Shown: in pieces, positions 23,040-32,556 of the stretch
Numbering within the stretch: position 1 is the stretch's first letter
Layout of the letters: each line of letters starts with the position of its first letter
NCBI GenBank assembly: GCA_036245525.1
Contig: BTPG01000004.1
Coordinates: forward strand, 228,656,709 to 228,720,708
Source of the DNA: Semisulcospira habei
Taxonomy: Eukaryota > Mollusca > Gastropoda > Semisulcospiridae
Direction: 5' to 3'
Length of the DNA: 64,000 nt
The notes under the pieces: model-generated
Databases searched by the model: none
The model's input: the letters and a program-made list of their open reading frames with translations, nothing else
What the model was told of the DNA's origin: nothing
Translations under genes and position numbers: made by a program

Positions 23040-24494
23040 AGCTTGGTGAGTTACAGAGGGCAGATGAGTCGTCGCGGGACTGGTTTGGAAAAGCCGGCGG
23101 GGGGTACGATCAAGGAGAGTGGGATGAATGCTTACCAATTTGTGGTTAAGAACGGCTTGTTACAGCGCTATTTTTGGAGGGAGGCCGCACTGAGCACGGT
23201 TCCGACAGCCGTGCAGATCGCGGTGACTTCTACGCTGCGTGACACAGTGTTGTTGACGGCCCATGACGGGTTGTTGGCGGGTCACTTCGGCATTACACGA
23301 ACGCTGGGGGGGGGGGGGGGGGGGTGTGTCCGTCTCCAATTTTCGTGGCCAGGGGTGTCGACTGACGTCGCACGATATTGTCGCTCCTGCGACATTTCTC
23401 AGAGGACAACCCCGAAGGGCCGGGTTCCGAATGTGCCACTTCAGTTGATGCCGCACATTGAGGTGCTTTCAATCTCGTGGTGGTGGACATTGTGGGGCCG
23501 TTGTCGCCCCCATCGGAGGGTAACCATCGCTACATCTTTACTCTGATCGATGTGGCGACACGGTATCCGGAGGCTATCCCGCTGCAGAAGATTGATACAG
23601 TGTCGGTGGCGGAAGCCATGTTCTCAATCTTTGCTCGAATGGGCTTCCCGAAGTCGTTTCTGAGTGACAGGGGCACCCAGTTCACGTCCGATATGATGGG
23701 CGAGTTCCACCATATGCTGGGGGTTAAACGAGTTTTGACCTCACCATACCACGCCCAATCTAATGGGATCCAATCGAGCGATTTCACGGCACGCTGAAGC
23801 AGTCGCTAAAGAAGGTCGTTCAAACACGGCCACGGTCCTGGCACCGTTACCTCCCGGCACTGTTGTTCGCTTATCGGGAGCTTCCGAACGAGAGCACGGG
23901 GATTTCCCCGTTTGAGTTGCTCTTTGGTCGACGCGCACGTGGGCCATCGACTTGCTTGTGGACGCGTGGTCTGGGGATAAGGACGCGGGGGAGAGCAAAA
24001 CCATCTTTCAGCATCTGCTGGACCTGAAAAACATTGTCAGGGAATCTTGTGAGATAGCCCACAACAATGTGGACGCGGCCCGAAGGGTGCAGAAGCACTA
24101 CCGGGACAAGGGCTCCAAGATGAGGCGGTTTTCTCCAGGGGAGCAAGTCTTGCTCTTCTCGCCCGCAACCACGCAGGAGCTCGTGCCTCAATGGCAGGGG
24201 CCGTACCAAGTTGTTCGTGAGTATGGTCATGACTATCTCATTTCTGTTCGGGGGAAGGAGAAGATCTACCACGCTAACATGCTGAAGAAATACTATGATG
24301 GGTCGAGGCCTGCACTAGCGTGTTTTGCGGCTGCGGACACGGAGCCGTTCTGTTCATTCGTGGGGGACGAGTTCGAGTTCTGCCTGCAGGCCGCACTAGG
24401 GAACCGGACGGAAGGACGAGGCTGCCGATCCGCGTTTTCCATGGTGGCCCTGGTGGCGTGTTGTAGACAGTTAATCCCTTCTTGTTTAGGATAG
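23040..24494 (+). pseudogene. Gypsy integrase, broken into three frames
   Basis: The parts lie in normal order. An N-terminal HHCC-type region (about 23180-23420; AHDGLLAGHFGITRTL ... CRSCDISQR) is interrupted by an 18-base G run at 23306. The catalytic core has Asp in VVDIVGPLS and Asp in FLSDRGTQF. The Glu (ERFHGTL) lies in a different frame after a shift near 23770. A C-terminal GPY-like segment (QWQGPYQVV, about 24195) is followed by HANMLKKYY. Integrase would insert element cDNA. The frame ends about 70 bp before the polypurine tract, leaving no room for RT. Confidence 0.75.
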
Positions 24495-24548
24495 TATATT
24501 GCGTCAAGTAGTCTTAAAAAGAAACTCGGTCGTTTCTTTTTTTCCCGA

Positions 24549-24560
24549 GGAAGGGGGAAT
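24549..24560 (+). other. Polypurine tract
   Basis: The purine-rich 'ggaagggggaat' lies immediately before TGTGATG, the start of the 3' LTR. This is the expected site for plus-strand priming. Confidence 0.7.
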
Positions 24561-25827
24561 TGTGATGAAACTCTATGCTCGTGCATAGTGTTCACACATT
24601 AGGTTTAGTACAGTACGGTTTTTGTTAACGGTTTGTTTTGTGCCGATAGTCCGTGAGGCCGAGATCCACGTGAAATCTTTAGGACATGGTTAATACAGGG
24701 AGTTTATTGAGTTGTAGGCAGAAATTTAGTCTGTCAGAGCAGTAATACGTTAGTACGGGCTTTCTTGTTGGAGGAAACAGATGTGTTTGAGATACCTAGC
24801 CCGTATTCCAAGACTCTGAGACCTAGGATTCAGGTATGTTTCTATATATGTATTAGTGATGGTTACTTGCGTTAAGGATGGTATGCGTTTCTAAGAGTAA
24901 TTTGGTTGTATAGTGTTGGCCGGCTTGGTTCAGTTATGTTGGTTGGGAATTCAGTGAGGTAACCAGTGGTTTTCGTATACAGTTATTTACCGAGTTGGAT
25001 AACTAAAGGAATGTGAGGTGTGTATGCCTGAGTCGTTATGAAGGTAGTACGTGGTTGGTTAAGCATAGTCTTTTCCAGTGTATAGAATAGTGCATGGCGA
25101 GTGTTAGGTTATAGTCTGTTTCAAGATAGTGACAGAGATATGGGGGTGTTGCAAAAGTAGTTCGGGTTATGAAGCACGTGTGTGTGTGAATGAACGTGTG
25201 AGTTATTTGTATCAGCCAGGTTATGTAATGTTTCTCATATCATCCAATATGTTGTGTGTTTAGCAAGTGTTACGTTTAAGACCTTGTTGTTGTTTAGAGT
25301 GCTTGTCAAGAGTAGAGCGACGGACGCCGAGACGTCGGTCACCAGGGACCTAAAGTGAGGTCATTTCTCCAGTTCTTCACTCAGGGAGTGAGCGATCGGG
25401 ACCGAGACACCCGAGTCACAGCGAGAACTGTGCTACGGTACGAGTAACGAGGACGTCCGTGATACAAGAGACAGGACGACTCGAGGAGCGTACAAAGAAG
25501 GACTTGCACGCCTAGACGTGAGAAGGACTAAGGTAACCAGGCGATAACATCAAGCAGGTTGGATTAGTGAGACACTAATACCTAGCCTGGCAGTTACATT
25601 TTGTGTGAGTGCATGTGGTGTTGAGATGCTGGTAGTGGTGTAGTGTATATAGTTTGATAATCATTTAAGCGTTTTCCGTGTTTATATTGTATAAAGGTTA
25701 CTTTAGAAAGGGAGCCCGTGTGTTGAGTTTTACCGCATGAATGCGCCCGTCTGAGTCAGTGGCGGTGTATGCGTCTGTTGTGCGAGAGTCTGTGCGTACG
25801 ACTGGGGGCAAGTCTGCGTGCGTTACA
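24561..25827 (+). repeat. 3' LTR
   Basis: About 1,267 bp, starting TGTGATGAAAC and ending GCGTTACA, so the TG...CA ends are intact. Its last 517 bp match the truncated 5' LTR. Confidence 0.85.
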
Positions 25828-27714
25828 ATGTCCAACAAGTCAGATATTATTCCATACTTCCAGGTACAACTGTAGTGTCATATGCCTTCTCAAGATCAAA
25901 GAAAATTGCATAGACATGCTGCTTGTTGACAAAAGCATTGCGGATTAACGACTCAAAGCAAACTAGATGATCAGTTGTAGTACGGAAACGCCGGAAACCG
26001 CACTTGAGGTTTGTGATGAGACCCTGTGACTCAAGATGCCACATGAGGCGGAGTTGACCAGGCGTTCCATAGTTTTACATAAACATGATAAAGCGATTGG
26101 CCGGCAGTTGCCCAGCTTGGGGATTGGCACAACCACAGCCTGGCACCAAGATGGCGGAAAATGACAGGTTATCCAGAGACGGTTAAAGGCCTTGAGAAAC
26201 TGTACAAGGAGTGATTCCTCAGGCAGATGTGTTAGGAACTGATAGTGGATGGTATCTAGGCCAGCAGCAGAGTCATTACATTTCTGCAGGGCTTGCTGCA
26301 ATTCAGAAAATGTAAAAGGTGCATTATAGTCTTCCGAGTTATCTGATTTAAAATCACAAGTACACGACTCTCGCTTCTCCTGCTCTCTCTGGAAGAAGGG
26401 TGTATAATGCTCTGCTGAAGAATTATGGGCAATGGTGGAGGCAAGCAAATTGGCCACAGCCTTTTTATCCGTGACCAAACTGGCAGAGGTGCCACTACTG
26501 TTTGATGCAGCCTCAGCTGCACCAGGGCCTTCAACCAGGTTTTTTTTTGCGTCTGCAAAGGACGGCCCCTTCTCAACACGCACCTGCTGAATCCTGCACT
26601 CGGATATCCAACGAGGGCATTTCTTATCCGAAGCCATATGCGCACCCTGGCAATTCACACACAGGGGGGTGGCTGTGCAGGACTCAGCAGAGTGTCCGGG
26701 CTTAGTGCAACGGGCGCATGAAGCCTCTGCATGGCGGCATGTATTCTGCCCATGACCATACTTTTGGCACTTAAAGCACCAGAGGGTTTGATTGATTGAT
26801 TGTACATTGCTTAACGTCCCGACAGCAACAAGGCTTTCTCAGGACGTGCCTGCACTGCTTGTGAAAAAAAAAAACCCAACTAAACAGAACATTGAATGTA
26901 TGTCGCCAGCCGGTCAAACACATTAAATAAACCTAACACATGGGGCCTAAATAAAGCTAAGACCATTTAGCAACACACATCCAATATCAAGAGCTACAGG
27001 CAGTGCAGACAGTAGGGAGAGTTTAAAAAAGGCAAATACAGGTGAATGGACCTCGGGTAGACAGAAACACATGCCCCAGAATAGAGAGAAAAACCCACCC
27101 TGTGGGGCTGACCAGGGTGACCCTGGGAACTAAAAAATACCTAACCCCACCCAAGTCCCCCAGGGCAGACCCGGGTGGGGAAAAGCACCAGAGGGGGAGA
27201 GGGACGTACTTATTCACTTTCAAGGAGTAGTAACCTCCCCAGATGGTAGTAGGAATGGGGGTGCCAAACGTCAGGATGATGGTAGGGAAACGGATCTTCC
27301 TACCACCTCGTTTGGAAGCGAAGCGCCTGACGCAAGTCACCCCCTGCGACGTAAGGTTCCGTACAAGTTCATCTTCCGACAGTTCTGCCAATGCTTGATC
27401 TTTTATCATGCCTCTTGAAGAATTCATCGTTTTGTGGGGTGTGACCTCCACTGGAGTGTCTCCGATGGAAGAGAGCCTCAGTAGCCCGTTGGAGTGTGCC
27501 CGGGTACGGCACTCTACCAGCAAGTCACCAGACCTGAGGCGCTGGGCATCAGGCCTGCCAACATGGCTCCTGAGGGTCTCCCCTACCAGAAAAGGATGCA
27601 GTTTGGAAACAGGCTTTTCTTTCATTTTGCTATGGACAATGAGGATGCGAGGTGAGGCCAGATGGCCGACACCTGAGGCGTCGCTTCCTCACAGTCCGAG
27701 TCACTGTCAGGTAC
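25828..27714 (-). pseudogene. I-group LINE, ORF1 and RT fragments, copy 2
   Basis: The minus strand reads ORF1 parts (HPFLVGETLRSHVG, SEDELVRNLTSQGVTCVRR, CARC and NCQGAH knuckles) and then jumps into ORF2. The ORF2 pieces include FTFSELQQALQKCNDSAAGLD, FPPSWCQAVVVPIPK, RPIALSCLCKTMERLVN and HVYAIFFDLEKAYDTT, the first blocks of an I-type reverse transcriptase. The endonuclease segment between ORF1 and RT is missing, so this is an internally deleted copy. A Gypsy LTR interrupts its RT end at 25827, and a SINE-like element interrupts ORF1. Confidence 0.8.
26787..27181 (-). mobile_element. SINE-like retroposon (AATC-tail family), copy 3
   Basis: A 395-bp insert is flanked by the 14-bp duplication aaagcaccagaggg (26773-26786 and 27182-27195). 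The LINE copy at 8425-8445 shows the uninterrupted site. The tail side reads 'gattgattgattgtacattg' on the plus strand. It is closely similar to the copy at 14835-15224. Confidence 0.9.
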
Positions 27715-27930
27715 AATACACAAAGCAGAGGTTTACTGTTTGCTGTTAAGAGATTCCGTTCCGGCTTAGTGTCACATTAAAATGGCTTAAATTGAGTGTC
27801 TACAGGGTCACTATGATGCTGTGTCTAAACTTGATAGGTCGATCAGTTTCATTTTTTGGACGAGTGGCAGTCTGTAAATACCTGATGAAAATGTGGAGAA
27901 ACCAAAGCCAAATGCTCTGTCAGAAGGATT
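27715..27930. other. No recognisable feature
   Basis: This is sequence beyond the 5' end of the LINE copy. A possible in-frame continuation of the zinc-domain ORF after a TAG stop runs to about 27810 on the minus strand. Confidence 0.3.
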
Positions 27931-28158
27931 CTAAGCTTCTGTTGTGTGACACAAGCAACAAATTGATTTAGAATGCTTCCCTTCCTGGTCGTTGAGCACA
28001 TCAATGTTGTAACACGAAAATATATCACTGGTGTATTTAGTGCACAAAAACACGGGTTTGTTTTTGTCTTTGACTGCTCGCCTAGACCTTCTACCACAAA
28101 GTCTACACAAAAAATTCATGGCTTCCAAATGTCTTGGAAAGGAATGTTCATTCTCCAT
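27931..28158 (-). CDS. Small zinc-binding exon (ZAD or RAG1 N-terminus-like)
   Basis: The minus-strand ATG at 28158 sits in a good context (aaagccatggag). The 75-codon frame contains MNFLCRLCGRRSRRA, then CTKYTSDIFSCYNIDV, then GKHSKSICCLCHT. The spacing of the paired CxxC groups with a central hydrophobic IDV block resembles the zinc-binding fold of arthropod ZAD domains. It also resembles the N-terminal zinc region of RAG1 and its molluscan mobile relatives. A TAG follows soon after; the same frame stays open for about 35 more codons beyond it. It could be a first exon, a broken gene or a transposon relic. I cannot choose without a search or RNA. Confidence 0.4.
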   Translation of the reverse strand: MENEHSFPRHLEAMNFLCRLCGRRSRRAVKDKNKPVFLCTKYTSDIFSCYNIDVLNDQEGKHSKSICCLCHTTEA

Positions 28159-28736
28159 GGCTTTAACAAGCTATACTTTACATATATTTCATCAGATAAG
28201 GGTACACATTGGAGTGATACATCCGCCACAGAAAACAACTCATTTACACACACGCACTGTCTACAGCGGAAGGAAATTTACTCGAACTACACACGTAATC
28301 AAGTAATAAGCACAGAATTCGAAGAGGTTGTTCAAACCAAACTTATATGAGCTTGAAGAGGACAATTTCAGGCATAGTGTTACATAATGATATTTACGAT
28401 TGCAACTTTGTAGCCACAGTAATAATAAGTTATAAACAGGCTAAACTTATCACATGCCTGACAGACTTCAAAAGGGAACAAAGAGCACAACGCTTCCCGC
28501 CAGCAGCTAGGCCGAGCCTGCTATGACCCGCGTGCACTTATCAGTGAAGTGGGTCACGGCTGGCACAGAGCCCAACTAAACAGAGGAATTCAGAGAAGGG
28601 TGAACTGCCGTGACTCACTTGTGCTTTGCACGTGAGCCAAAATCCATGCACATGCAAAAACCCAAACAACATATAGGCTGTAAGTAAAAGTACATGTTTA
28701 TAAAGAGATTTGCTGTATACATAAGTGTGTACGTAC
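28159..28736. other. No gene seen
   Basis: This is the spacer between two minus-strand exon-like segments. A GC-richer island near 28490-28610 (cgcttcccgccagcagctag and a repeated gtgggtcacgg theme) could be regulatory, but I see no defined site. Confidence 0.3.
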
Positions 28737-28833
28737 CGTTACCATATTCTTGCTTTATGCAAGTCTCATCTTCCTCTGCCACATCAATCTCTATCTTCAC
28801 GTCTGCTGTCACCAGCGTGTCACGTGACTCCAT
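28737..28833 (-). CDS. Candidate first coding exon of the zinc-finger gene
   Basis: The minus-strand ATG at 28833 opens MESRDTLVTADVKIEIDV, followed by AEEDETCIKQEYGN. This acidic stretch has two SUMO-type motifs (VKIE and IKQE), typical of N-termini of zinc-finger regulators. It ends at one of two possible donors: G|gtaacg after 28743 or G|gtacgt after 28737. Both leave phase 1. The zinc-finger exon at 14530 needs exactly one donated base (G + AA = Glu), so the join stays in frame and leads into EEEAETPLAY. The distance of about 14 kb is plausible because the interval is mostly inserted repeats. The link is inferred from phase and character only; no transcript evidence is available. Confidence 0.5.
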
Positions 28834-29149
28834 TTTGTGTCCACAGTAGTGCCCAGAAGCCCTCAGTTCAGCTCAAATCAAGGTGCCTGGTCAACACAAA
28901 ACTAGTAGTAGTACATCACACAGGACGGAAATGCAACATGTAATAAATACAAGAGCTTTATGCGACCTAGTTTCATATGAACCCTACAGTATACAATGAC
29001 AAGCAAGTCAGATCACATCCCCAGTTTCAAATTATTCTTAAACTTTGGCCCCCAGCTGCCTCTATAATGAAGGCCCACAGTTCCATGATGATACGCAATA
29101 CATACAATACCACAATCATCTGTTGTAAACACACACACAAAATTACACG

Positions 29150-29302
29150 TTTAGGTCGTAATGTCTTTTGTCCACCACGAAGGTGATTTTAAACAAACGG
29201 GGCACCCAATAGGGTCTGAACAAATTTTTACGCCAGCCGGATACGAACCCGCTACATCTTGGAAAAGAGGAGAACACTCTACCACCAAGCCACCCAGCTC
29301 CC
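29150..29302 (-). mobile_element. tRNA-derived SINE (head and short body)
   Basis: On the minus strand the sequence starts ggggagctgggtggcttggt. It carries an A-box-like tggcttggtgg (29292-29282) and a B-box-like gggttcgtatcc (29250-29239) at tRNA spacing. The body and 3' end are unclear. It is a retroposed RNA polymerase III unit rather than a functional tRNA, since the anticodon arm does not fold cleanly. Confidence 0.65.
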
Positions 29303-29336
29303 CCTGTTGTCAACAGTTTCAATAAGTTTCAACAGT

Positions 29337-29826
29337 TTAACTCAATTATCCCCAGCACCCTGCAACAGGAGATGGATTGATCATGATAATTCAAGGGAAG
29401 TGCCAGATGAGCTTGGCGCCTAAAGGCACCAAGCTCATCTGACACTACCCTTGAATTATCATGATCAATCCATCTACTACAACTGGTACATAGTCACTGA
29501 CAACGCCTCCAAAAGTTTAGAAATGATCATGATCAATCCATCTATTACAACTGGTGGTACATATAGTCACTGACAACGCCTCCAAAAGTTTGGACATGAT
29601 CACGATCAATCCATCTACTACAACTGGTACATAGTCACTGACAACGCCTCTAAAAGTTTAGAAATGATCATGATCAATCCATCTACTACAACTGGTACAT
29701 AGTCACTGACAACGCCTCCAAAAGTTTAGAAATGATCACGAGCAATCCATCTACTACAACTGGCACATAGTCATGGACAATGCCTCCAAAAGTCTGGAAA
29801 TGCAGCCGTGGGGTGAAGAGGGTTAA
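29337..29826. mobile_element. TTAA-flanked element with internal tandem repeats
   Basis: TTAA flanks (29337-29340 and 29823-29826) enclose ends CTCAATTATCCCC and GGGGTGAAGAGGG, related to the smaller MITEs. A palindrome around 'gcttggcgcctaaaggcacc' is followed by five copies of a roughly 67-72-bp unit (atgatcaatccatctactac ... cctccaaaagttt) at 29455-29800. Non-coding. Confidence 0.75.
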
Positions 29827-31050
29827 CTTAAAGGTTCTGTTGTGAAGACGTGTTAAATGTTAATAAAGAAGACTTTATTTCATTTTAAAAGTAGCTCTAA
29901 GCGCTGATACAATGAAAAGGCTAACAGCTAACACGCACACATAACATACGCACGCACACACATGTGACAGTGTTGATGAATTGTGCATGGCTGGGGAAAT
30001 GAACTAGTGAAAGGCAGCGTTGTAGAGGTGGGTTTTGAGAAGTGATTTGACTGAGGAGAGTGTTTGACAGTTACGAACAGGGGTGGGGAGGCGGTTCTAA
30101 GTGGAGGGGCCAAGATGGGAGAAGGTATGACTGCTTCGTCTTTTACATTTGAAATTGGGAAGGCAAAATTTACTTTGTCAGAGGAGGAGCGAAGGGTGCG
30201 AGATGGAGTAAGTCCGAGATATAGGCAGGAATGTTAAATGTTAACACCAGAAAATACTGATACTGGATATATTGAATGAATCTCTTAGTTATACCATCTT
30301 AGAGCTGTGTGATGACAGTACAAAGGTGACTGGGCACAATATGCCTGCATCAACAGGTAGGATAACCAGCACATTGCAGGCAAATCATCCCACCACCTGT
30401 ACTTGTGGATGTAACAAGACTGGGACAGCCTAGAGCTGTCCCAATCTTGTGTGGGCAGCAAGGCCGTTACATCCTTTGCAAATCTGTCACTGCACATTTG
30501 ACAACCTGGTCGTCCTTCTGTAGTTAAGAGGGGAAAAGGCTCATCACAGGTCGCTGGAGACAACTTGTTTTTATCATTCTATTACAACATGCTTTCCACT
30601 AGGATTTTAAATTGTCTGTCCCAATAAAAACATCCATCCAAGCCACTCTACAGTCCGTAAACACAACCAGGATAATTACTGAATGCAACAAACAAGATTA
30701 CAAGGCAGTTGGGTGTGGTGGGGTGAGGTTGGTGTCGTCACATAACCTCTAGTCTAATTCTAAAACTTTATCACAGATTTGTGAACATTTCACTGGCCTC
30801 TGTGTTCCTAACCCTTTGGATGCCAGCAGTGGCTTTAGTCGCAATGTTTTAGACCTGCAGGAATCATTGCAACTAACAAGGCTACTGACTGACACCCAAA
30901 GAGCTAAATGATTGGATGCTTCTTTTTTATCAAGATTTCTCTGCAAAGGATGTCTTTCCGTAGTAGTAGTAGTGTGAGGACAAAATAGGCTGTGAGGCCT
31001 TTGCAAATGTCCTTTCTTTCTTTAATCACTTTATGGGTCTGCTATGTATG
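29827..31050. other. No gene recognised
   Basis: A polyadenylation-like 'aataaagaagactttatttc' near 29860 and the sequence to about 30240 look like a retroelement 3' end, but I cannot name it. The minus-strand frame at 30285-30563 has cysteines (GCQMCSDRF) but no family I recognise. Confidence 0.35.
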
Positions 31051-31059
31051 CAAATTTTC

Positions 31060-31760
31060 CTATAAATTATTCATCATAGGAATAGAAAATCTCTTTAAAT
31101 TTTGGTAATTGACTAATTCGTCCAGCTGGTTTTTAAAAGAATTTATATTTGGTGCTTTTTTTAAAATGAAACTGGTAACTCATTTCAAACAATGGCAACT
31201 CTGTTAGAAAAACAAAACTTCCGCAGATTAGTGTTGCAGTGCTGTACAAAGATTTTCCCTTCAGAGTTTCAGGTTCTGTCACAAAATGGTGCTGCAAAAA
31301 AGGCATTTCAATTTAGGTCGTCGATGCCATTATACATTTTAAAAACTTGGATTAAGTCTCCACGTATTCTGCTCAGAACCCTGGCCAGACCTTCCCCTGC
31401 AGCCACTGCGGTTGAACCTGCCTGTCCCAGATTGGCCTCCGCAGCCACGAGGAGGCCTGCAGACGTCGTGGGTAACCCCTATAAAATCTTCGTTCGCAAA
31501 GTCAAGCCAAGAGATTCTACGTCCACGTAAGGAGTGTAGTCCAATGTATTTTAGTCTGTCCAAGTAAGTCATATTTCTACATTCTTTAACCAGCTTCGTT
31601 GCTTGTCTCTGTACCCTTTCGAGTGCAACTGATTGTCTCTTTAAACATGGGTACCATACAGTGTTTCATTCTAAATGTGGTCTGACTAGTGATTTATACA
31701 GTTTACTAAAAATGTCCTTATCCAAATAATTCATATTTGTCTACCATATTGAAAATACAG
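31060..31760 (-). pseudogene. LINE reverse transcriptase C-terminal relic (CR1/L2-like)
   Basis: Degenerate minus-strand frames read a LVRPHLE-like start, VALERVQRQATKLVKECRN, MTYLDRLKYIGLHSLRGRR and later VFKMYNGIDD. These match the thumb and C-terminal end of CR1/L2-type LINE reverse transcriptases. A 143-bp SINE fragment (31371-31513) splits the LRGRR...RGDLIQ region. Many stops show the copy is dead. Confidence 0.6.
31371..31513 (+). mobile_element. 5'-truncated SINE tail fragment
   Basis: This matches, in inverted orientation, the 3' part of the SINE at 31840-32432. It is flanked by the short duplication attct (31366-31370 and 31514-31518). Removing the insert and one attct restores the LINE frame around it. 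Confidence 0.7.
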
Positions 31761-31839
31761 TAGACTTTGAAATGGGGCTGGTTGGAGCGTGTTCACATGA
31801 CATCATGAGTGGGCGGGCCCCAAGTTATGGCAAAGAAGT

Positions 31840-32432
31840 CTCTCTCTTGGCTTGACTTCGCGAACGAAGATTCTATAGGGCTTGCCCACGTCGTCTGCAG
31901 GCATTTTCGTGGCTGCGGAGGCCAATCCGGGACAGGCAGGTTCGACCGCAGTGGCTGCAGGGGAAGGTCTGGTCAGGGTTCTGAGTTACGACCATAGTCC
32001 GTGGGCGTTTCCTAAAGCCTGCGCGGTGGAGCGCAGTGTGCGCAGTACTGGCCCCACCCTTTAAACCCTTGGTTCGTTTTCCATGGCCTAGCAAGCTGGG
32101 ACGGTGGGCATCGAGGTCCTCGGGTCGCAGGTTTTATATCAGACTGTCCTTGTCTTAGTCTCTGGCTCAAAAGCCTTCCCCGGAGACACAGGGGCTTTGA
32201 TGTCAGGGGTTTCCTCCCTTAGCCTTTCCGCAGCCAAGCGGCCAGGCCTGCAAGTGCAAGGCAGCAGGGGACTCGTGGGGGCCGGGGTCGTCTATGTCCT
32301 GTGCAGATGTGAACATCTGCCCACTGCCCAGACGGTGACACCAGATGAGAAAAATCCAACGCCGGAACCCGGTATCGAACCTCGCACCTTTGGCATTGGA
32401 GGCAGACGCCTTAACCACTGCGCCACTTCCCC
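31840..32432 (-). mobile_element. tRNA-derived SINE with LINE-coding tail, complete
   Basis: A 593-bp insert is flanked by gcaaagaagt (31830-31839 and 32433-32442). The minus-strand 5' end has a tRNA-like head with A-box tggcgcagtgg (32425-32415) and B-box ggttcgatacc (32381-32371). About 400 bp of unrelated body follows. The 3' part still encodes a zinc-knuckle peptide (FPCSHCGRTCLSRIGLRSHE) like the extreme C-terminus of some invertebrate LINE ORF2 proteins. A SINE sharing its tail with a partner LINE is expected; keeping coding sequence in the tail is notable. Confidence 0.8.
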
Positions 32433-32513
32433 GCAAAGAAGTAACAAGATACAAATTACATCATATCTAGCTAAGCAAACCTAATGGGGAGAAAGTACTT
32501 TAGGCACCAAGCA

Positions 32514-32516
<3 letters not shown>

Positions 32517-32554
<38 letters not shown>
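32517..32554. repeat. (TG)n microsatellite
   Basis: An uninterrupted run of about 18-19 TG dinucleotides. Confidence 0.95.

Positions 32555-32556
<2 letters not shown>

Larger units (their letters stand above)
20243..25827 (+). mobile_element. Gypsy/Ty3 LTR retrotransposon, Gmr1-like, lacking RT
   Basis: A truncated 5' LTR (20243-20758) and a full-looking 3' LTR (24561-25827, TG...CA) flank a 3.8-kb interior. I counted about 18 differences over some 515 aligned LTR bases. The interior encodes gag, protease and integrase. No reverse transcriptase or RNase H motif (no YxDD-type box) is found between 20759 and 24560. The 3' LTR abuts an I-LINE sequence, so that LINE was the insertion target. 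A target duplication cannot be tested because the 5' LTR has lost its beginning. Confidence 0.85.

Noticed and set aside
29150..29302. Functional tRNA gene
   Set aside because: The A and B boxes are present, but the anticodon arm is disturbed and there is a retroposon-like body, so I call it a SINE.
30285..30563. Cysteine-containing 92-codon ORF as a gene
   Set aside because: The CxxC pair alone is not enough; no family, splice sites or neighbours support it.
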